DNA of 45,830 nt. Source: Flavobacteriales bacterium. GTDB lineage: Bacteria; Bacteroidota; Bacteroidia; Flavobacteriales_D; Sanyastnellaceae. Within the stretch, counting starts at the first letter, position 1. The number at the start of each line of letters is the position of its first letter. The position numbers and the translations under genes are program-made. Shown in pieces: positions 25,527 through 34,171 of the stretch. The notes under the pieces were generated by a model. It searched no databases. It saw nothing but the letters and a program-made list of their open reading frames with translations, and was not told the DNA's origin. The stretch lies in contig JAKVAX010000026.1 in NCBI GenBank assembly GCA_022447625.1, positions 1 through 45,830 on the forward strand, in the 5' to 3' direction.

Positions 25527-26767
25527 AAAAGCTGCTCCTCGTCTTCGGTCTTTTACTGTGCCTGGCACAAGTTCAAGCCCAACGGAGTATTCTCATGCAG
25601 AAGGATTCTTTAGTGTGTGCGTCTTCGGTTATGCTGGATATTGACGCTAGCGCGGAATACCGTTCGAATGCCTTTGACAATGAACTCCTTGATAAGTTGG
25701 TGTTTGGTGGCTACATCTCAGATGAACTTTCTCAACGACAGTTCGATCGTATCAGCGACCTTGGAACCTTCGGAGCCCAGGCCACAGGTAGATTCAGTTT
25801 TGCCTTGATGCAAGACTCAGTTTTCGGACTCGCCGATTGGGGTTGGCAAGGACAAGTTGAAGTGCGCAATCATTTTGAGCTTGCCATGGATGGCGATCTA
25901 TTCCATCTCGTGTTTGACGGAAATGCTGCTTACGCTGGTGAGTCTGCTGAGCTCTCAAATTTCTGGCTTGACTACATGGCTTACCAAAAGCTCGGATTCG
26001 GGTTGGTGCACAAACCAAGCTTGAGCGGGTTCGTGATCAGCGCGGTTAACGGAGAACGTTTCGAGCGCACCACGATCTTAGAGGGGGCGTTGTTCACTGC
26101 AGAAGACGGAGATAGTCTCAATCTCGCATACCACGGTGCTTGGATGAGATCTGATACCTCAGTCATTGGATTCGGCTCAGGGAATGGCCTCGGGGTCTCA
26201 CTTGATGGTCAACTGAATATTCCACTTCAAGAAGACAGAGGCTATGTGACCTTAGGACTTAGAGACATAGGTTTTGTTTCTTGGAATGAGGCCTCTCTTG
26301 ACTACCGTGCTGATTCTAGCTGGGCTTATACTGGTATTCCGCTCTCAGACATCATTGATGACGACGAAGACGGTATTCCGAATTTTGAAGACAGTCTGTA
26401 CTATGACCAAACCAAAGGGTCAATGTTGCGCTGGCTGCCTGGCTCCGCATATGCACGTTTGATGCACCGGATTCAAGAACGAGATTACTTCGAAATTGAA
26501 ATGCGTTTCCGTCCAGTTCGCGCCTTTAACCCGTTGATCCGAGGAGGCTACTTTTTCGTGTTGAATGAGAATACGACTCTTGGCGCTACAGTGACCTATG
26601 GAGGTTACGGAAATGTTCGCGCAGGAATCGCTGTAGAGCAATGGGTGAATGATCGTTTCTTTGTGGCCTTTTCGGCCGAAGACGTCGTTGGTCCATTCAG
26701 AAGAGAAGGACTGGGAGCGCATGCCGCTTTACGTTTATCCTATTTATTGAAATCACATGCTGAATAA
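25523..26767 (+). CDS. DUF5723-like outer-membrane protein
   Basis: A 414-residue protein with a signal peptide (1-19, ending AQVQAQ) and a long series of amphipathic strands ending in ALRLSYLLKSHAE, which suggests an outer-membrane beta-barrel. An Asp-rich segment DDDEDGIPNFED (about residue 273) resembles a calcium-binding thrombospondin type 3 loop. Family assignment to DUF5723 is by overall look. It is coupled to the lipoprotein before it and overlaps kdsA by 11 bp. It contains one exact copy of the 13-bp word (ASAE). Confidence 0.7.
   Translation: MKKLLLVFGLLLCLAQVQAQRSILMQKDSLVCASSVMLDIDASAEYRSNAFDNELLDKLVFGGYISDELSQRQFDRISDLGTFGAQATGRFSFALMQDSVFGLADWGWQGQVEVRNHFELAMDGDLFHLVFDGNAAYAGESAELSNFWLDYMAYQKLGFGLVHKPSLSGFVISAVNGERFERTTILEGALFTAEDGDSLNLAYHGAWMRSDTSVIGFGSGNGLGVSLDGQLNIPLQEDRGYVTLGLRDIGFVSWNEASLDYRADSSWAYTGIPLSDIIDDDEDGIPNFEDSLYYDQTKGSMLRWLPGSAYARLMHRIQERDYFEIEMRFRPVRAFNPLIRGGYFFVLNENTTLGATVTYGGYGNVRAGIAVEQWVNDRFFVAFSAEDVVGPFRREGLGAHAALRLSYLLKSHAE
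25645..25657 (+). repeat. 13-bp word CGCTAGCGCGGAA, copy 3
   Basis: Exact plus-strand match in the DUF5723-like gene, read Ala-Ser-Ala-Glu. Confidence 0.85.
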
Positions 26768-27566
26768 TATACCATCCACTACTAGCACTGATGCTAGCAA
26801 GTTCTTATTGATCGCTGGTCCATGCGCCATCGAAGGAGAACAAATGGCGCACGATATTGGTGGTCAGATCACTGAGCTGTGTCGTGAACTAGATATCCCA
26901 TTTGTATTCAAAGGGTCTTACCGCAAAGCCAATCGTTCACGCCTTGATTCGTTCACTGGAATTGGTGATAATAATGCCTTGGAGATCTTGAAAGCAGTAG
27001 GGGAAGCGAATGGTGTGCCTGTAACAACTGATATACACGGATCGAAAGAAGCAGCGAAAGCAGCTGAATTTGTAGATGTGCTTCAGATTCCGGCTTTCCT
27101 ATGTCGTCAAACAGATCTTCTAGTTGCAGCAGCAAACACGGGGAAGGTGGTCAATGTGAAGAAAGGCCAGTTCGTTTCACCGGAAGCCATGCGCTTCGCA
27201 GTTCAGAAGGTGAAAGACAGTGGAAATGATAAAGTGTGGCTGACTGAACGAGGAACCACTTTTGGATACGGAGACCTGGTGGTTGATTTCCGCGGCATTC
27301 CAGCGATGCGAGAATATGCTCCGGTGGTGATGGATATTACCCACAGCCTGCAGCAACCGAACCAAGCGAGCGGTGTCACAGGCGGACGACCAGAGTTGAT
27401 CTCAACTATAGGGAAGGCAGCCATTGCCGTTGGAGCAGATGCCATCTTTATTGAGACACACCCGAATCCCAGTGAAGCGAAGAGTGATGGGGCGAATATG
27501 TTACCCCTAAGCCAGCTTCGTCAATTGTTAGAAGAGTTGTTGACTATCCGAAAAGCAGTAGTATGA
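26757..27566 (+). CDS. kdsA: 3-deoxy-8-phosphooctulonate synthase
   Basis: A 269-residue enzyme condensing phosphoenolpyruvate with arabinose 5-phosphate to Kdo 8-phosphate, for lipopolysaccharide core. Motifs: LLIAGPCAIEGE near the start, FKGSYRKANRSR near residue 45, VLQIPAFLCRQTDLL, NVKKGQF, TERGTTFGYGDLVVDFR and FIETHPNPSEAKSDGANM. Length is normal. Overlap with the preceding gene (11 bp) and with the following one (ATGA-type) makes it part of a tight envelope-related operon. Confidence 0.97.
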   Translation: MLNNIPSTTSTDASKFLLIAGPCAIEGEQMAHDIGGQITELCRELDIPFVFKGSYRKANRSRLDSFTGIGDNNALEILKAVGEANGVPVTTDIHGSKEAAKAAEFVDVLQIPAFLCRQTDLLVAAANTGKVVNVKKGQFVSPEAMRFAVQKVKDSGNDKVWLTERGTTFGYGDLVVDFRGIPAMREYAPVVMDITHSLQQPNQASGVTGGRPELISTIGKAAIAVGADAIFIETHPNPSEAKSDGANMLPLSQLRQLLEELLTIRKAVV

Positions 27567-28995
27567 TGTTGATAGGGATCTTTTGTTTTGTTTTAAGCCT
27601 GTTTTTATTGAATGCCTCAGCGCAAACCGCAGAGGTGCGCACCTATGGTGGCTTTCAGGCAGATGAAGGACGGGAGATCTTGGAGACACCTACAGGCTAT
27701 TTAATTGTTGGAACGACCGCTTCTCCTGAGAATGGGAACAACGATATCTATGTCGTTCACATCCTTGAAGACCTGACAGTTGATTGGTCCACCACCCTCG
27801 GTGGGGCAGGAGCAGATCAAGGACGTTCAGCTGTAATGACCAACGAAGGAGACTTCTTGATCTTGGGCCAGACCTCGTTAGGTGAAAATGGAGGCTATGA
27901 CATCGTAGTTTACAGGATTGACGCGAGTGGAAATCAGCTCTGGGAAAGCAATTCGGAACCGATGATTGGGACTTTGCGACTCGTATCGAGAAGGGGGGCA
28001 ATAACTATTATATCGCTGGGACGACTTATGGTGAAGCACCAGGGAACAGTCGTATGTTGTTGTTACGCATCGCGGCGAATGGTGATATCATCGACGAAAA
28101 TACCTACGATATTCTTCCTGAAGCCGAAGCCAATGATTTGGTATGGTATGAAGATCACCTGTACTTAATCGGAACACGAACTTTTGAGGGAGAGACGCCT
28201 CAAGGGATTCTCCGTAAACTCACGCCAAGCGGCGCTGTGGTTTGGACAGATGTTCGAGATTCGGTTGCTTTTCAAGGGCTCTCGCTTGACATCTCAGAAC
28301 AAGGTTTAGCTGCATGTTATGCCATGGCTGATGAAGCAAGCGACGGAAATGAATATTGGAACATCATGATGATCAAACAAGATCTTGATGGTATTGAAGA
28401 ATGGTTTGAATTCTCAGATGTTTCTGAGCCAGGCAATCAACTACCTACAGCGGTGACCTGGTCAGATGCTGTCATGTTGCAAGCGGCTTACACAGACATT
28501 TTCGGAAACGGAGGGGACGGTTGTTACATCAACCGCATTTGGTTCAATGGTGCCTGGTTATCATCAACTGTCTTCGGACTTGAAGGAGATGAGCAGCCGT
28601 ATGATATCATGGAAGACTCTCAAGAGCGCATCTTAATTCTCGGTGTCACTGATAGCTACGGAAGCGGCGATGAAGATGTGTACTTAATCAGACTCCCTGA
28701 TGAGGAAATTGTCTTCAACTACGATATCGATTACGTCGAGCTTACCGAAGATGAGACCTTAGTCGGACTCGAAGAGTACAGTAGTACGTTCGGAATCCCA
28801 TATCCAAACCCAACCGTGGGTCAACTGAAGATCCCAGGAAGCTACGACCAATGGGTGCTTTACAATTTATTAGGACAAGAAGTGATGCGCGGAAAGCAGA
28901 AAGAAACCGATCTTTCTAACTTAGAGCGCGGCGTCTACACTTTGAAACGATCAGTCAATGATCGTCAAATAGTAGACCATATTATCCTTCGATGA
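27563..28995 (+). pseudogene. T9SS type A secreted protein broken by a one-base deletion
   Basis: The first frame (27563 to about 27950) encodes a signal peptide (LFLLNASAQ) and repeats of the GGxGADQGRSAVxTxEGDFLILGQT type. It then loses homology and would stop at 28168. The -1 frame picks up at once (FGTDDWDFATRIEKGGNNYYIAGT) and runs to 28995, ending in a T9SS sorting signal (PYPNPTVGQLKIPG). Joined, the protein would be about 477 residues of a beta-propeller-like type. The missing base lies near 27950 (GGGAAAGCAATTCGG). No classic slippery heptamer in frame was found, so a real mutation or a sequencing error is likelier than programmed shifting. Confidence 0.8.
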
Positions 28996-30161
28996 CCTGG
29001 AAGAACGGACTACATTTCTTAATCCCTGTACTTATTCTAAGCACGTCTTATCTGGTGAGTCTATTTACTGATCATGACTGGACAGTTTCTCTCGATTGGT
29101 ATGACAGTATGCACTATGGCCGAATCGCTGAGCAAGGATATTTGGATCCTTTAGATAATGCGTTTTTTCCAGGGTTTCCATATGTCTGGAAAGCACTAGG
29201 TGCGAATCACTGGATTGCCTTGGTCAATCTATTTCTATGGGTTAATTCGCTGGTTGTTTTGCAGAAAAGATTGGAGTTGCATCGGTCTGTATTGATCCTG
29301 TCGATACTCATGCCGTCTGCAGTATTCTTTGGCATCCCGTATAGCGAGTCATTATTCTTTGCAGCGTGTACTTTCATTGCCTTCGGCGTAAATGAAGACC
29401 ACCGCTCCCTGAGTTTACTAGGTGTGTTTGCAGCTTCGATTATTCGTCCTACAGCGGCCATCCTTATTCCGGCGATTTTCATTGCGCGATGGGCCGGAGG
29501 TGATAAGGGGAGTCGGGCTTTCATAAGAACCTTTCAAGAAGGGTTGATCTCGTTGGCTGCCTTGTTTTTCGTCTTCTATTTCCAATACCGAAACGGAGGC
29601 GAATGGCTTGGGTTCTTCTCTGCTCAAGCAGCTTGGGGCAATGATTTGAGCTGGCCAAGCCTACCTTTTTCCACATGGGGTGGTGATATCATCATGTTAC
29701 TTGATGGTGCCGCACTCTTTATTGGTTTGGCGGCGTTAGTCACGCTAGCGCGGAATTGGACCAGTGCACAATTGAATCAAGCACATTATTTCGGTCTTGC
29801 TGGCCTTGCCGTGACTTCATTCATTATTGTTGCTACGCGAGGCGGTGAACTCTTTAGTTTGAACCGCTTTGTTTTTGCCACGGTATTCATCCCTCTTGCT
29901 TTAGATGCATGGAAGCGATTGAGCTTCAATCGAAGGGAGATTATGATCTTCGCCGGTACTTGGCTTGTCTTCTCACTATGTATAGGGAGCTACCTTCATT
30001 TGCACGCATTCCTCGCAGCCATCATGACAGGACTGCTCGTTTTCATTGCATGGTGGTCAATGCATTGCCGGAACGTCAGAACAGCGGCATGGGGCATTTT
30101 TGGACTCATCCAGTTATATTTCGTCGTATTCTTCTATTTGGAAGGAGATTGGATCGGTTGA
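28992..30161 (+). CDS. PIG-V-like mannosyltransferase, polytopic membrane protein
   Basis: A 389-residue protein with about ten hydrophobic segments. Features shared with PIG-V-type (GT-C) mannosyltransferases: an early acidic loop LDWYDSMHYGRIAEQGY, NAFFPGFPYVWKAL, IPYSESLFFAACTF and IIRPTAAILIP. Such enzymes move mannose from a lipid-linked donor outside the membrane. The ATG overlaps the preceding stop (ATGA). The acceptor is unknown; a link to surface glycan or protein glycosylation is inference from kdsA upstream. Confidence 0.78.
   Translation: MTWKNGLHFLIPVLILSTSYLVSLFTDHDWTVSLDWYDSMHYGRIAEQGYLDPLDNAFFPGFPYVWKALGANHWIALVNLFLWVNSLVVLQKRLELHRSVLILSILMPSAVFFGIPYSESLFFAACTFIAFGVNEDHRSLSLLGVFAASIIRPTAAILIPAIFIARWAGGDKGSRAFIRTFQEGLISLAALFFVFYFQYRNGGEWLGFFSAQAAWGNDLSWPSLPFSTWGGDIIMLLDGAALFIGLAALVTLARNWTSAQLNQAHYFGLAGLAVTSFIIVATRGGELFSLNRFVFATVFIPLALDAWKRLSFNRREIMIFAGTWLVFSLCIGSYLHLHAFLAAIMTGLLVFIAWWSMHCRNVRTAAWGIFGLIQLYFVVFFYLEGDWIG
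29743..29755 (+). repeat. 13-bp word CGCTAGCGCGGAA, copy 4
   Basis: Exact plus-strand match in the PIG-V-like gene. Here the frame differs, giving Thr-Leu-Ala-Arg-Asn (ACG CTA GCG CGG AAT). Confidence 0.85.
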
Positions 30162-30896
30162 TCAGTGCTCTAAATCGTGTGCAACGAAGTAGTAATTGAT
30201 CGATTCGTAGAACTGCTGACGGAAGTCTTCACGTGTAAGAGCGCGGCCGTCGTCTAAGTAGTGATCCATTAATGAGATCTTCATTCCACAATCACCAACT
30301 AATAGGTCATACACCATATCTGGAGTTGTTCCGTAGTGGTCACTGGCGCCCATCCCATGTTCAAAGATGATCGTAGGTTTAGAATGAATGATGTGTTCTT
30401 TCGCTCCGTTCAATACCTCAAACTCCGCGCCTTCCACATCGATTTTCATAAAGTCAATCGACATTTTCTCTGGCAACACGCTGTCTAAACGTTCTTTCTG
30501 AACCTGAATCTCTTGGATACTCTCAGTTCCCTTGTACGTACGTTGCTTCAATCCAGAGTAAGCTGGATTACTTACTACGTGATGGAAGTTGCTCTGTCCT
30601 GGTGAATCTGAAAGGGCGATTTGGTGAATGGAAACATCACCGTTGAATTTCGTCTTGAGGTCTTTGAATAATTCAGGAATTGGTTCGAAAGCGAAGTGTT
30701 TCCCTTCCGGCGCTAGCCGAATCATCTCTTCAAGAATCTCTCCCTTGTGGCACCCAACGTCAACGCAGTTCGAGTTCTCTTTGATTGATCGTTGCATCAC
30801 TTTGAGCGCCAGCGCATCATAGCGCTGGTTCTTCGTTAGGTGGATACCCAGCGAAGAGAGCACTTTTTTGGCCAGTTGTTTGATACGATCATTCAT
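30162..30896 (-). CDS. FkbM-family methyltransferase
   Basis: About 244 residues from MNDRIKQLAKK (30896); an ATG three codons earlier is possible. SAM-binding motif CVDVGCHKGEILEEM near residue 48 and the FkbM signature segments FAFEPIPELF, IDFMKIDVEGAEFEVLNGA near 150 and IIFEHGM. Family members methylate hydroxyl groups of sugars or secondary metabolites; the substrate here is unknown. It is a single minus-strand gene converging on the PIG-V-like gene with the two stops adjacent. Confidence 0.9.
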   Translation of the reverse strand: MNDRIKQLAKKVLSSLGIHLTKNQRYDALALKVMQRSIKENSNCVDVGCHKGEILEEMIRLAPEGKHFAFEPIPELFKDLKTKFNGDVSIHQIALSDSPGQSNFHHVVSNPAYSGLKQRTYKGTESIQEIQVQKERLDSVLPEKMSIDFMKIDVEGAEFEVLNGAKEHIIHSKPTIIFEHGMGASDHYGTTPDMVYDLLVGDCGMKISLMDHYLDDGRALTREDFRQQFYESINYYFVAHDLEH

Positions 30897-30975
30897 AATA
30901 GACAAAAATACGTCTTTTTAACTGAGAGGCATGGAAACACGCACTATAACACGAAAGTTAACTTATCTTGGATGC

Positions 30976-31488
30976 ATGATGAAAGCACTTTGGATATGCG
31001 GGATCATTCTCGTTTTATCGGCATGTCAAGATAATGGGATGGCTGGAAAAGAACAAATGACGAACGGACTGACCTACCAAACGGAAACATTCACCCGACA
31101 AAATATTGTCCCTGGGGTTCATTCTAATCTCAGGTCAATTTGGAACTATTCGTTGACACTGACGGATGTAGAGGTCATTGGGAATGTAGAAATCACCGCC
31201 TTGGTTACGGATTCACTCGTCCTACCACTTTCTTCATTGAAGCATAACGACATGCGGCTAAAGAAGCCGTACATGATCGCACCGGGAACCTACGATCAGC
31301 TTCAACTCAGTGCAAGTCAGAATGTATACCAAGAGGCCGCACCGAATCAAGTGGACCCTCTTGTCTATGAGCGAATCGATCACACGGTGCCAGAAGGCAA
31401 GTATCAACTCCAAGCCCTATACAACGGACAGGTGGTTTACATTAAGCTGAGTGATGTCCAAACGCTAGATCGCATTCTCGGACAGTAA
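30976..31488 (+). CDS. Small lipoprotein of unknown function
   Basis: About 170 residues from the ATG at 30976 (MMKALWICGIILVLSACQ lipobox). An earlier in-frame ATG at 30931 would add a polar stretch. TATCTTGG, one base from TAnnTTTG, ends 4 nt before this ATG and supports the choice. The mature protein is mostly beta, with no recognised domain. It precedes the DUF2807 gene by 69 bp. Confidence 0.65.
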   Translation: MMKALWICGIILVLSACQDNGMAGKEQMTNGLTYQTETFTRQNIVPGVHSNLRSIWNYSLTLTDVEVIGNVEITALVTDSLVLPLSSLKHNDMRLKKPYMIAPGTYDQLQLSASQNVYQEAAPNQVDPLVYERIDHTVPEGKYQLQALYNGQVVYIKLSDVQTLDRILGQ

Positions 31489-31557
31489 TTTTTGTACTTC
31501 ATGTGCAACCTTTGAAAAAGCATGTGTCTTTAGGGTGAATGACCTTAAAATCGACAC

Positions 31558-32274
31558 ATGAAAAACTTACTTCTTCCCCTACTGCTAGTTTCACTCGTAA
31601 TGGTGCAAACTGGATGTCGAAAAGTCTTGAATAACGACGGTCCAAGAGTGACTGAGTTGCGCGAGATTGATGAGAACTATGAAGAAATTCACCTCGAGGG
31701 ATCGATTGATCTCATCGTGAATCAGACAGAAGATTACGAGCTCAAAATTGAGGCAGGGCAACGCTTGATGCCTTACATAAAAACTCGTGTATTCGAAGAT
31801 CGTCTCGAGATCTACGAAGAGCCGAACAACTTCTATCAAGAAGAGCCGATCCGTGTGTTCGTGAGTAAAGAATACTTAGACGATATCTATCTGTTAGGTT
31901 CTGGAGACATTGATGCCTCAGGAATCATCGCCGGAAACTCAAACATCGAAGTTGACGGTTCGGGAGATATCGATATCGAATATGCTGCCGTTGAAACAGT
32001 AACCCTGAAGATTGATGGTTCAGGTGATGCAAGGTTCACCGGAGCGGCACAGCAAATCACAGTAAATATTGATGGCAGCGGTGACGTAGATGCACGCTAT
32101 TTAGAGACTAGCGCATGCTATATCAACGTTGATGGAAGTGGAAACACGCGTGTCACTGTCTTTGAATACCTCAACGTAGATATCGACGGTTCAGGTGATG
32201 TTCGCTACTGGGGAAACCCAGCAGACCTAGATGCTAGCATAACCGGGAGTGGAGATTTGATTGATATGGAATAA
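31558..32274 (+). CDS. Head GIN-domain (DUF2807) lipoprotein
   Basis: A 238-residue predicted surface lipoprotein. The signal peptide ends at a lipobox (VMVQTGCRK). The mature part has an EENYEEIHLEGSIDLIV-like N-terminus, then seven parallel-beta turns marked by GSGD or GSGN (LLGSGDIDASG, KIDGSGDARFTG, NIDGSGDVDARY and others), the hallmark of DUF2807. Such proteins are common next to ECF sigma factors in Bacteroidota and may be adhesins or envelope stress outputs. A 14-bp hairpin follows the stop. Confidence 0.9.
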   Translation: MKNLLLPLLLVSLVMVQTGCRKVLNNDGPRVTELREIDENYEEIHLEGSIDLIVNQTEDYELKIEAGQRLMPYIKTRVFEDRLEIYEEPNNFYQEEPIRVFVSKEYLDDIYLLGSGDIDASGIIAGNSNIEVDGSGDIDIEYAAVETVTLKIDGSGDARFTGAAQQITVNIDGSGDVDARYLETSACYINVDGSGNTRVTVFEYLNVDIDGSGDVRYWGNPADLDASITGSGDLIDME

Positions 32275-32280
32275 AACTAT

Positions 32281-32340
32281 TCCGGCAGCTAGCGTCCGGC
32301 GTCCGAAAGGATTGAACGGATGCCGGACGCCGGATACTGG
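32281..32340 (+). repeat. Hairpin built from TCCGGCGTCCG words
   Basis: GCGTCCGGCGTCCG (32292-32305) pairs with CGGATGCCGGACGC (32317-32330) with one G-T pair and an 11-nt loop. There is no U-run, so it is not a classical terminator. The 13-mer TCCGGCGTCCGAA (32295-32307) recurs at 43219-43231 in another spacer. Confidence 0.6.
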
Positions 32341-32388
32341 ATAAAATATACCGCGATCCGCATCCTGCGATCACACAACCCTAATACC

Positions 32389-33042
32389 ATGAAAAATTAC
32401 TTGCTTATTGCTTGCCTGCTGCTGACTACCGTTATGAATGCACAGGTTGAAACGTGCATCGGAAACCACGGTCAAATGCAGACACTGTTTGGAGGAGACC
32501 GAAGCTTTGGAGGCTTCATCGGAATAGGAACCAAGTTCACCACCTTGAATGATCAAGGAGGAATGATGCTCGGAGGAGAAATCAACGGAGTATTCGGACA
32601 CAGTTTGAACCTAGGATTTGTTGGCTATGGTTTGGTCACGGATGTCTACGGAGTGAACCGTGACGATGATAACCAGCGACTCTACTACGAGATGGGCTAT
32701 GGTGGATTAAACATCGAGCCAGTGTTCTTTAGCCGTCGAGCGTTTCACTTTTCGGCACCTGTTGTCATTGGGGCTGGAGGAATTGGAGAGAGTCGTCAAC
32801 GATTCATTGACATTGATGAATTTGATGAAGATCAAGATTATGGCTGGCCAGATTTCTACAACAGCGATTTTTTCCTTGTGATAGAGCCTGGACTCCAGCT
32901 AGAGATTAACCTATTACGCGCTGTACGTTTGTACGGAGGTGCTAGCTACCGTTTTGTGACGGATGTTGATCTTCCGAATACAGATGTTGATAGACTCGGA
33001 GGAATCTCAGCTAACTTTGGATTGCGATTCGGTTGGTTCTAA
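32389..33042 (+). CDS. Probable outer-membrane beta-barrel protein
   Basis: About 217 residues from MKNYLLIACLLLTTVMNAQ (ATG at 32389; an upstream in-frame ATG would run through the hairpin spacer). After signal cleavage the chain has alternating Gly/aromatic strands and ends ANFGLRFGWF, with the terminal aromatic expected of an outer-membrane barrel. It ends 6 bp before the sigma factor gene. The function is not recognised. Confidence 0.7.
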   Translation: MKNYLLIACLLLTTVMNAQVETCIGNHGQMQTLFGGDRSFGGFIGIGTKFTTLNDQGGMMLGGEINGVFGHSLNLGFVGYGLVTDVYGVNRDDDNQRLYYEMGYGGLNIEPVFFSRRAFHFSAPVVIGAGGIGESRQRFIDIDEFDEDQDYGWPDFYNSDFFLVIEPGLQLEINLLRAVRLYGGASYRFVTDVDLPNTDVDRLGGISANFGLRFGWF

Positions 33043-33048
33043 AGTTCG

Positions 33049-33603
33049 TTGAGCACAAGAAGGGACATACACGCTAGCATGATTGAACGATGTCGTCAAG
33101 GAGAACGTTCGGCTCAACGAGAGCTCTACGAACTCTATGCGCCGGCTATGTTCAACGCATCATTGCGCATTCTTCAGAGCAGGGAAGAGGCAGAAGATGT
33201 GCTGCAAGAATGTTTCGTCAAGATGTTCAAAAACCTACAGAACTTCCGAGGTGACGCCAGTTTTGGAAGTTGGTTCAAACGCATCGTCGTTAATGCCTCG
33301 ATAAATCGTTTGAAAAAGCGCAAACTGTTGACCACTGAATTAGATGAGGTCACTGAATGGTTAAACGATGAAGACGAACCAATAAAAGAACAGGAATACA
33401 CGATAGCGGATGTTCAGAATGCGGTGGGTGCCCTTTCTGACGGATACCGCGCGGTATTCACTATGTATATGTTTGAAGACTACAGCCATAAAGAAATCGC
33501 TAATGAGCTTGGTGTCAGTGAGTCGACTTCGAAGTCGCAGCTGAATAGAGCTCGAAAACGAGTGAAAGAATGGTTGATCAATCATGGAAGAAATGGAATC
33601 TGA
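33049..33603 (+). CDS. ECF-type RNA polymerase sigma factor
   Basis: A 184-residue sigma-70 family protein. Region 2 has RSAQRELYELYAPAMFNASLRILQ and AEDVLQECFVKMFKNL. Region 4 has YRAVFTMYMFEDYSHKEIANELGVSESTSKSQLNRARKRVK as its helix-turn-helix. The TTG start at 33049 keeps an N-terminal DIHASMIERC segment that resembles relatives; an ATG at 33079 is the alternative. It overlaps the next gene by 20 bp. The operon of sigma, membrane anti-sigma-like protein and DUF4097 protein suggests envelope-stress control. Confidence 0.92.
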   Translation: MSTRRDIHASMIERCRQGERSAQRELYELYAPAMFNASLRILQSREEAEDVLQECFVKMFKNLQNFRGDASFGSWFKRIVVNASINRLKKRKLLTTELDEVTEWLNDEDEPIKEQEYTIADVQNAVGALSDGYRAVFTMYMFEDYSHKEIANELGVSESTSKSQLNRARKRVKEWLINHGRNGI

Positions 33604-34171
33604 TAAAATGAAAAAGTTCATCGATCAGCATCGTGGAGGTTTCGATAACGAAATGCCCTCTGGAGATCTATGGTCGAAGATCGATGCGGAACTCGGTCCG
33701 CAAGAATCTATAGAACGTACGGTGCCTATCCGCTGGTTGTGGATGACCGTAGCAAGTGCTGCTTGTGCTGTGCTCTTGATGGGGGTGTTTGTCTTCCTTC
33801 AAGACGTTGGAACAGAGGTTGTTGCTGAGAACCCTCCAACCCAAGCACAACAGACCATTCCTTCTTTGTCGCTCTCAGACATTAGTAGTGAGCTCGCTGA
33901 AGTAGAGCAATATTACATTTCTGAAGTATCTCTTCGAACCGAAGAGCTGATGCAATATGCTGAAGCTGAAGAGTACCTAGCAGAAGTCGAACTACTGAAA
34001 GAGGAATTCGAATCATTGAAGAAAGAAATGGGACGTGGTGTTGATCAGTATAAAATCGTTGAGGCCATGATCCAGAATTACCGATTGCGCCTTGAGATAC
34101 TCGAAGCATTGCTCGAAGAGCTCGAAGACAATCAGTTCGAACCAGTTAATAATTCGCGATATGAAGCATAG
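33584..34171 (+). CDS. Anti-sigma-factor-like single-pass membrane protein
   Basis: A 195-residue protein. A short cytosolic part (about 1-45) has DNEMPSGDLWSKIDAEL, typical of Bacteroidota anti-sigma-like proteins. One membrane segment follows (about 48-70, RWLWMTVASAACAVLLMGVF). The extracytoplasmic part is strongly acidic and helical (about 95-185) and likely coiled-coil. It overlaps the sigma gene by 20 bp and the next gene by 11 bp, so stoichiometry is probably fixed by coupling. The sigma-binding role is inferred from position and layout. Confidence 0.78.
   Translation: MEEMESDKMKKFIDQHRGGFDNEMPSGDLWSKIDAELGPQESIERTVPIRWLWMTVASAACAVLLMGVFVFLQDVGTEVVAENPPTQAQQTIPSLSLSDISSELAEVEQYYISEVSLRTEELMQYAEAEEYLAEVELLKEEFESLKKEMGRGVDQYKIVEAMIQNYRLRLEILEALLEELEDNQFEPVNNSRYEA

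Noticed and set aside
27941-27955. Programmed -1 frameshift in the T9SS gene
   Set aside because: GGGAAAG is present, but the codon phase is wrong for a slippery heptamer and no downstream stimulatory structure was evident.
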